Assembly (NCBI RefSeq): GCF_032681285.1
Contig: NZ_CP136336.1
Span: 4,203,001 to 4,267,000 of the forward strand
Length of the DNA: 64,000 bases
Source of the DNA: Piscinibacter gummiphilus
GTDB taxonomy: Bacteria > Pseudomonadota > Gammaproteobacteria > Burkholderiales > Burkholderiaceae_C
Direction: 5' to 3'
The position numbers were made by a program, and so were the translations under genes. Of the stretch, positions 54,567 through 64,000 are shown one piece after another. Under the pieces are notes generated by a model that had not been told where the DNA came from, did not search any database, and saw only the letters and a list, made by a program, of their open reading frames with translations. How positions within the stretch are numbered: the first letter of the stretch is position 1; the number at the start of each line of letters is the position of its first letter.

Positions 54567-56615
54567 TCAGAACTTGACCAACACCCCGAACGACACCAGC
54601 AGCGGCAGCTGCGTGACCGGCTTGCGCTCGCTGTAGTCGGCGTTGTAGCTGTAGCCCGAGAGGTTCTTGCGGGCGTAGGCGTTGATCAGCTCGCCGTAGA
54701 AGCTGTAGCGTGGCGAGAGCTTCCAGTCGGCGCGCAGGTCGAGGCGGTGGTAGGCGGGCAGGCGCTCGCCGTTGAGTTCGCCGTAGGTCGGGCGTGTGCG
54801 GCCATCGGTGTCGACATAGCTGCCGGTGATGGGCGTGTAGGGCGAGCCGGTGTGGTAGCTCCATTTCGCGCCGTACATCCAGCGTTCGCTTTGCCGGTAT
54901 TGCATCACCAGGTGGGCGATCACCGGCTGGTCGAAGTCGAACGGGAATTCGCGGCCGGTGATGTCGTTCTGCCGGCGTGCCTTCGAGAGGCTCAGCGCCA
55001 GCCAACCGGAGAGCTTGCCGCCGGAGTTCGGGTCTTTCTTGATCAGCAGCTCGGCGCCACGCGAACGGCCGCTGCCGCCGTTGACGTAGTTGACCGTCGG
55101 GTCGGCCACCACGAAGTCGCCGAACTTCTTCTGGTAGGCCTCGAGCTTCCACGACCAGCCGCGGTCGAGCTTCTGCGCCACGCCGAGCACGCTGTGCGTG
55201 GCCCGCAGGTGCCACAGGCCGGTGTTGCCGAAGCCCGGGATCACCTGTTCACCCGCGGGGAACTGGTTGTGCCGGCCCCACGCGGCAGTGAACGTGGTGC
55301 TGGGCGTCGACTTCCATTCGACACCGAGACGCGGCTCGGTATAGCGGCGGCCGAGGTAGCCGTCGCGGGTGTGGTGCGCGCCCAGGCTCAGGGCCCAGGC
55401 CTCGGTGGCCTGCCAGCGGTGGCTGAGGTAGGCATTGCCGAACTTCGCATGCAGGCTGTCGCGTGCTTGCACCTGCGGGGCGCTGCTGAAGTCGCAATCG
55501 GGTTCGAACTCGGTGCAACGTGCGTTGCGCGCGTCGATGTCGTAGTCGATCGTCATTGACTCGATCGATCCGCCCACCGAGGTGTCGTGCCCCGCCGCCG
55601 GCTTGAAGCGCAGCTGCTCGCGCAGGAACACGGTGTTGGCCCGCGAGGTGGCGCGCAGCGCGGTGCCCACGCTGCTGGTGTTGCGGTCGATCGTGCGGCC
55701 GAAGGCGAGCTTGTTGCTCACGCCGCGGCCGAAGTCGCCGTCCCACACCACGGCCTGCGTGGCGTAGCCGGTGTTGAGGGCGCTGTCACCCGCAAGCACG
55801 GGCTCCTGCGTCGCCAGCGTGGAGCCCGACGGCACGCGGAATTCGAGCTTGTCGGCCGCACCCGTGGCGTGAAAGCTCAGCTGGTGCTCGGCGTTGAGGT
55901 TCCAGAGGTACTTGCCCTGGTAATCCCAGTAGCGCGGCACGCTGATGATGACGCCGGAGTCTTCGTCTTCCACCGTGTCGAGCAGCAGGTCGATGTAGCT
56001 GCGCTTCACCGCGAAGTAGAACGACTGCTTCTCGTTGATGGGCCCTTCGATCAGCGCATCGGCGCCGAGCAGGCTCACGTTGAGCACGCCGCCCAGGCGG
56101 TCGGTGCGCGGGTTGCGCAGGGTCACGTCGAGCACCGCGCCGATGGCGTCTCCGTACTCGGGGCCGAAGGCGGCGCTGTAGAGCTCGAACTGGCGCACGA
56201 GGTCGCTGTGCACCGTGCTCACGAGCCCGCCCATGTGGAAGAGGTAGCCCACCGGCAGGAAGTCGACGTAGTAGAGGTTGTCGTCGGGCCGCGAGCCGCG
56301 CACGGCGGGGGCGGCGCTGCTGTCGTCGGCCACGGCCACGCCGGGCAGCGCCTGCAGGGCCTTCATCGTGTCACCGGCGGTGCCGGGCACGGTGCGCAGC
56401 TCGTCGCCGCTCATGACGCTGCGGCTGGTGGGCGCGCGCTCGCTGCGGGTGGTGATCTCCACACGGGGCAGCTCGATGGCGGCCGGCGCCGACGCCGCGG
56501 CGGGCGCGGCAGCGGCGGCCGGCTCGGTTTGCGCCTGGGCCGTGCAGGCGGCGGCGAGGGCAGCGGCGGCGATGAAAAGCTGGGCGGTCGGGTGTGCAGT
56601 GAGGTGGGCGGTCAT
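54567..56615 (-). CDS. TonB-dependent outer-membrane receptor 2
   Basis: The 682-residue protein has a signal peptide (about 1-28), an Ala/Pro-rich start, a plug with MKALQALPGVAVADDSSAAPAV and RGSRPDDNLYYVDFLPVGYLF, and a barrel ending LLVSFGVLVKF. Only one plausible disulfide pair is visible (CTEFEPDC). It starts 20 bases after the ferredoxin-flavoprotein gene on the same strand, which suggests cotranscription with the cytochrome cluster. The ligand is unknown. Confidence 0.88.
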   Translation of the reverse strand: MTAHLTAHPTAQLFIAAAALAAACTAQAQTEPAAAAAPAAASAPAAIELPRVEITTRSERAPTSRSVMSGDELRTVPGTAGDTMKALQALPGVAVADDSSAAPAVRGSRPDDNLYYVDFLPVGYLFHMGGLVSTVHSDLVRQFELYSAAFGPEYGDAIGAVLDVTLRNPRTDRLGGVLNVSLLGADALIEGPINEKQSFYFAVKRSYIDLLLDTVEDEDSGVIISVPRYWDYQGKYLWNLNAEHQLSFHATGAADKLEFRVPSGSTLATQEPVLAGDSALNTGYATQAVVWDGDFGRGVSNKLAFGRTIDRNTSSVGTALRATSRANTVFLREQLRFKPAAGHDTSVGGSIESMTIDYDIDARNARCTEFEPDCDFSSAPQVQARDSLHAKFGNAYLSHRWQATEAWALSLGAHHTRDGYLGRRYTEPRLGVEWKSTPSTTFTAAWGRHNQFPAGEQVIPGFGNTGLWHLRATHSVLGVAQKLDRGWSWKLEAYQKKFGDFVVADPTVNYVNGGSGRSRGAELLIKKDPNSGGKLSGWLALSLSKARRQNDITGREFPFDFDQPVIAHLVMQYRQSERWMYGAKWSYHTGSPYTPITGSYVDTDGRTRPTYGELNGERLPAYHRLDLRADWKLSPRYSFYGELINAYARKNLSGYSYNADYSERKPVTQLPLLVSFGVLVKF

Positions 56616-56635
56616 GAAGGGCGTGTCGTGGCGTC

Positions 56636-57928
<1,293 letters not shown>

Positions 57929-57955
57929 GCCGACCTCTCAGCCCGTGACGGCGGC

Positions 57956-58132
57956 TCAGCCCGCGTCGTGCTCGTCGCGCGGCAGCGCGGCGGCGCGGCG
58001 CGCGCCGCTGTGCCGCCGTGCGGCCAGCACCGGCTCGGCCAGCATCAGCACCAGGGTCACCGCATAGGCGCCCCACACATAGAGGCCGTAGCCCCCCATC
58101 GCGAAGAACTCCGATGCACTGCCCCAGTTCAT
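57956..58132 (-). CDS. ccmD: Heme exporter protein CcmD
   Basis: The 58-residue protein begins MNWGSASEFFAMGGYGLYVWGAY and has one membrane segment, then a basic tail. This is the usual CcmD layout; it helps release holo-CcmE from CcmABC. The start overlaps the ccmC stop in ATGA. No ccmE follows; the next gene is the ferredoxin-flavoprotein. Confidence 0.9.
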   Translation of the reverse strand: MNWGSASEFFAMGGYGLYVWGAYAVTLVLMLAEPVLAARRHSGARRAAALPRDEHDAG

Positions 58133-58866
58133 GCGCGTTCTCCTTTCAGTTGCTTGGCCACCCACTCGGCGTCTCGCTCGCGCTCCAGCACGATGGCGCG
58201 CGTGCGCATGAAGACCACCGCGAAGGCGTAGGCCCAGAACGCGAAGGTCATGATGAGCATGGCGGTAAGCATGGTCTGCGCCATCTTCGGTGCGGCCGTC
58301 ATGCTTACGGTGGCGCCCTGGTGCAGCGTGTTCCACCACTTCACCGAGAAATAGATGATGGGCACGTTGACGGCCCCGACGAGTGCGACCAGCGCCCCGG
58401 CGTTGTCGGCGCGGCGGGTGTCGTCAATCGCCTCGGTGAGCGCGATGTAGCCGAGGTATAGGAAGAGCAGGATCAGGTAGGAGGTGAGCCGCGCATCCCA
58501 CACCCACCAGGTGCCCCAGGTCGGCTTGCCCCAGAAGGCGCCGGTCCACAGGGCGATGAAGGTGAAGAGCGCGCCGGTGGGCGCGATGGCGCGCGCCACC
58601 ATCGACGACAGGCGCGTCTTGAAGGCCCAGCCGATGCCGGCCCAGAAGGCCATGGCGAGGTAGAGCACCATCGAGATCCACGCGGCCGGCACGTGGATGA
58701 AGATGATGCGGTACGACTCGCCTTGCGTCGCGTCGGTGGGCGCGACGAAGAAGCCGATGTACAGGCCGATGGCGGCGAGCACGATTGCCGCGGCCCAGAG
58801 CCACGGGATGGCCCAGCCCGCGAGCTGATAGAAGCGCGAGGGTGCGGCGAAGGTGTAGAAGCTCAT
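58129..58866 (-). CDS. ccmC: Heme ABC transporter permease CcmC
   Basis: The 245-residue protein has six membrane segments and the WWD-domain motif WGTWWVWDARLTS that holds heme on the periplasmic side, flanked by conserved histidines (IFIHVPAAW, WWNTLHQ). It loads heme onto CcmE. It starts 22 bases after ccmB and is coupled to ccmD. Confidence 0.95.
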   Translation of the reverse strand: MSFYTFAAPSRFYQLAGWAIPWLWAAAIVLAAIGLYIGFFVAPTDATQGESYRIIFIHVPAAWISMVLYLAMAFWAGIGWAFKTRLSSMVARAIAPTGALFTFIALWTGAFWGKPTWGTWWVWDARLTSYLILLFLYLGYIALTEAIDDTRRADNAGALVALVGAVNVPIIYFSVKWWNTLHQGATVSMTAAPKMAQTMLTAMLIMTFAFWAYAFAVVFMRTRAIVLERERDAEWVAKQLKGERA

Positions 58867-58888
58867 GGTGTGGATCGTCGCGAAGGGT

Positions 58889-59554
58889 TCATTCGGTGGA
58901 GATGCGCAGGGCCGCCGCCGTGGCCCAGGGGGCGAGCAACAGGGTGACGATGAGCAGCGCGCCCAGAAGCGAATAGTGTCCCTGAGCCGAGACGCCCGAC
59001 TCCACCGCCCCCACCGCGCCGGCGCCGAAGATGAGCGCCGGAATGCACAGCGGCAGGATCAGCAGGATCAGCAGCACGCCGCCGCTGCGCAGGCCGAGCG
59101 TGAGCGCCGCGCCCACACCGCCGAGCAGGCTCAGGATGGGGGTGCCCAGCACGAGACCGAAGGTGAGCGCGGCAATCGACTCACCGCGCATGTCGAACAT
59201 CAGCCCGAAGAGCGGCGCGAAGACGATCAGCGGCAGCCCCGTCAACAGCCAGTGCGCGAGCGCCTTGGCCGTGGCGATCAGCACCGGCGATTCGCCGCAC
59301 AGCAGCATCTGCTCCAGCGAGCCGTCGGCATGGTCGGTGGCGTAGAGCTGGGTGACCGAGAGCATGGCAGCGAGCAACGCGCACACCCACACCACGCCGG
59401 GCGCGATGATGCGCAGGGTCTGCGCCTCGGGGCCCACGCCGAAGGGAAAGAGGCTCACCGCCACGGTGAAGAAGGCGACCGGCAGCAGCGCTTCCACGCG
59501 ACGCCGCGCCGCCAGCCTCAGATCACGCGCCAGGACCGCAGTGAATGCGCTCAT
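58889..59554 (-). CDS. ccmB: Heme exporter protein CcmB
   Basis: The 221-residue protein has six membrane segments and the CcmB signature GVVWVCALLAAMLSVTQLYATDHADGSLEQ. It forms the ABC complex with CcmA that frees holo-CcmE. The start overlaps the ccmA stop by four bases. Confidence 0.95.
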   Translation of the reverse strand: MSAFTAVLARDLRLAARRRVEALLPVAFFTVAVSLFPFGVGPEAQTLRIIAPGVVWVCALLAAMLSVTQLYATDHADGSLEQMLLCGESPVLIATAKALAHWLLTGLPLIVFAPLFGLMFDMRGESIAALTFGLVLGTPILSLLGGVGAALTLGLRSGGVLLILLILPLCIPALIFGAGAVGAVESGVSAQGHYSLLGALLIVTLLLAPWATAAALRISTE

Positions 59555-60157
59555 CGGGCCACCTCGTCGAGCTGGATCTCGCGCGGCGCCGGCTCGCTGA
59601 GGGTCAGCGCCTGGTGGCTCGTGAGCACCACGCCGCCGCCGGCCTGGGCGTGGCGCGAGAGCAGGCCGTTGAGCGTGGCGATGCCGTCGACGTCGAGCGC
59701 ATCGAAGGGCTCGTCGAGCACCCACACCGGCGCCGACGGCGCGAGCGCCAGCCGCGACAGCGCCACGCGCCGGCGCTGCCCTTGCGAGAGCGTGCGCACC
59801 GGCGCATCGCGGCGCGAGGCCATGCCGAAGAGGCGCAAGGCGTCGACCAGCGCGGCCTCGGTGGTGTCTCGCCCCTGCAGCCGCGCGAGGAAGCGCAGCG
59901 ACTCAAGCACCGTGAGGTCTTCCTTGAGCGCGTTCGCGTGCGCCACGTAGAGCAGGCCGTCGCGCCGCTCGACCGTGCCCGCCTCGGGGGTGGACAGGCC
60001 GGCCAGCAGGCGCAGCAGGCTCGTCTTGCCGCGGCCGTTGGCGCCGCGCAGCCACAGCACCTGGCCGGGCAGGAGCTTCAGGTCGAGCCCCTTGAAGAGA
60101 ACCCGGTCGCCACGCCGGCAGGCCAGTGCGTTTGCCGCCAGCAGCGGCGCCGAAGCA

Positions 60158-62602
<2,445 letters not shown>

Positions 62603-62618
62603 GCGCGCCGGGCCTCGT

Positions 62619-64000
62619 TCAGTTCCATTTCGAATACGCGGCCCCGACATTGCCCAGCGGCCGGTGGCAGCCAGACTGCGAGCAGTCGGTGGGCGCCGGC
62701 GTGCGATTGCGGTGGTTGAGCGGCATCTTGTCCATGTTCCCGAGGAACGAGGTGCCCGCGGCATGGCAGCCCTTGCACCAGCCCGCGCCGTTGCCCTGGC
62801 TCGCGTTGTGGTTCATGCGCATCGACGCCCAGCTCGTGGTGCTGGTGTGGCAGGCGTTGCAGTCCAGCGCGCCGCCGTTGAGCAGCTGCGTGGCCTCGGG
62901 GATGTGGTTGGCCGGCTTGGCGAGCGCGCCGGTCGCGCCCTCGGAAAGGTAGTTGCCGTTGTGGCAGGCCTTGCACTGGGTGGTGGTGACCACGCTGTGG
63001 TTCATCGTCACCGCCGTCGCGAAGCTCGACTGCGAGCGGTGGCACGAATCGCAGCGCGCCACGCCGGTCGTCACCGGCACGTGCGTGGGCGACTTGCCCT
63101 TAGCGACGGTGCCGTTGTGGCAGGTGTCGCAGGTGCCGGTGCCCACCGCGTTGGCCGGCGAGTGCGCGAAGCTCACCGTGAGCCAGCTGGCGGTGGAGCG
63201 GTGGCAACCTTCGCAGGCCGTCACACCCACGTGAGTGCTGGTGTTGGGCTTGCCCACCGCAGGCGCGAAGCTGCCGGTGTGGCAGGTGGCGCACTGGCTC
63301 GACACCGTCACGCTGCTGTGGAAGCGGGCTGGCGTCCACGCCGCGTAGCCGCTGCGGTGGCAGGTGTCGCAGTTGGTGATCGGCGTGCCGGTCACGAGCT
63401 GGTAGGGAATGTGGCTCGGCGAGCGGCCGTCGGCCGGCGGGTAGGCCCCGCTGTGGCAGGTGGCGCACTGGTTGGTGATCGGCACCTGCGTATGGTTCCA
63501 GCTCGATGGGCGCCAGCGCGTGGTGGCGTGGCAGGCATCGCACGACTGCGAGCCCACCGGCATGTGCATGGCCGGCTTGCCCACGGCGCGGCTGCCGTTG
63601 TGGCAGGTGGCGCAGGTGCCGGGCGTCACGCTCGCATGGTCGAAGCCGGTCGCCGGCACCCACGCGGCGGCGCGGTGGCAGCTGTCGCACGAAGCCTGCG
63701 TCTGCAGGTGGCCTGCCGGCTTGCCGGTGGCGAAGCTGCCGTTGTGGCAGCTCTGGCAGCTGCCGGGGAGCACGCCGCCGTGGGTGAAGCGGGCGCCGGT
63801 GAAGGTCTGCGTGTTGTGGCACGCGTCGCAGGCCTGGGTGGTGGGGAAGTGGCGCACGGGCTTCACGATGTTGGTACGCGAGAGCAGCGAGCCGGCGGCG
63901 TGGCAACTGGCGCAATCGCGCGGCGTGCCCTTGAAGACGCCATTCACATGGCAGCTTTCGCAGCGCTCCTTGGCGTGCGCGCCGGTGAGCGGGAAGCCGG
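62619..64000 (-). CDS. Multiheme c-type cytochrome, 3' part (5' end outside the window)
   Basis: The frame stays open to base 64000. The visible 459 residues hold 16 CXXCH motifs and, near the C-terminus, one CSQSGCH motif with four residues between the cysteines. Motifs alternate between a CHNGS-A-GKP-H type and a CDxCH-W type with about 20 residues between hemes, a repeat pattern seen in large extracellular or periplasmic multiheme cytochromes. The flanking ccmABCD genes and the barrel gene 16 bases downstream support export and heme loading. The function, probably electron transfer to metals or extracellular acceptors, is inferred. Confidence 0.88.
   Translation of the reverse strand, partial: GFPLTGAHAKERCESCHVNGVFKGTPRDCASCHAAGSLLSRTNIVKPVRHFPTTQACDACHNTQTFTGARFTHGGVLPGSCQSCHNGSFATGKPAGHLQTQASCDSCHRAAAWVPATGFDHASVTPGTCATCHNGSRAVGKPAMHMPVGSQSCDACHATTRWRPSSWNHTQVPITNQCATCHSGAYPPADGRSPSHIPYQLVTGTPITNCDTCHRSGYAAWTPARFHSSVTVSSQCATCHTGSFAPAVGKPNTSTHVGVTACEGCHRSTASWLTVSFAHSPANAVGTGTCDTCHNGTVAKGKSPTHVPVTTGVARCDSCHRSQSSFATAVTMNHSVVTTTQCKACHNGNYLSEGATGALAKPANHIPEATQLLNGGALDCNACHTSTTSWASMRMNHNASQGNGAGWCKGCHAAGTSFLGNMDKMPLNHRNRTPAPTDCSQSGCHRPLGNVGAAYSKWN

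Overview
The window is dense, GC-rich bacterial chromosome. The gene families and local orders (mrp/apbC next to metG and dcd, a DUF3460-scpA pair, a bioB-panB-panC block, tamA-tamB, DUF1841, diheme cytochrome c4) suggest a betaproteobacterium of the order Burkholderiales, probably in the Leptothrix/Rubrivivax/Piscinibacter neighbourhood. That placement is inferred from gene content, not from a marker-gene tree. No rRNA, insertion sequence, prophage or CRISPR array was seen, and no stretch over 300 bases lacks a gene. Many convergent gene pairs end within a few bases of each other or overlap, and many operon partners share ATGA, GTGA or TGATG stop/start junctions.

Layout. 0-7.5 kb: the end of an FCD-domain regulator, a neutral zinc metallopeptidase, dCTP deaminase (dcd), a membrane-anchored C13 (legumain-like) peptidase, two DUF962/Mpo1-like paralogues flanking a Crp/Fnr regulator, an MBL-fold hydrolase and the Fe-S carrier ATPase apbC. 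7.6-16 kb: metG, a DUF1275 membrane protein, a SulP transporter, DUF3460, scpA, then bioB-panB-panC (biotin and pantothenate synthesis). 16-19.4 kb: modE-modA-modB-modC (molybdate uptake), with a perfect ModE-type operator in front of modE. 19.4-23.3 kb: a NarL-type response regulator and hybrid histidine kinase pair, then a ParA-MaoC pair. 23.4-28.6 kb: kefF-kefC (glutathione-gated K+ efflux) with an aspartoacylase-like gene, an iron-dependent alcohol dehydrogenase and DUF1841. 28.6-34.4 kb: a TauE/SafE permease, an FAD oxidase, an orphan peptide-binding protein, an HD-GYP protein and cytochrome c4. 34.6-39.2 kb: a MoxR ATPase and its probable VWA partner, split by three unrelated genes. 39.3-45.4 kb: tamA-tamB, then tRNA-Arg(CCU). 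45.6-51.9 kb: small secreted and hypothetical proteins, an M20 peptidase, two AraC-type regulators, an AhpD-like protein, and an ECF sigma factor between two small CPxC membrane proteins.

51.9-64 kb is an uninterrupted minus-strand run and the most unusual part. In transcription order it holds a multiheme c-type cytochrome cut by the window edge (16 CXXCH plus one CX4CH motif in the visible part), an AMIN-like/SPOR/beta-barrel outer-membrane protein, ccmA-B-C-D for heme export, a membrane-anchored ferredoxin-flavin oxidoreductase whose two Fe-S motifs each lack one cysteine, a TonB-dependent receptor, a His-rich small protein and a second TonB-dependent receptor. My reading is a dedicated redox module: a heme-rich electron carrier, a candidate outer-membrane partner, its heme-loading machinery, a membrane flavoprotein as possible electron donor or acceptor, and receptors that may import a metal or chelate. 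The biochemical role is inferred and untested.
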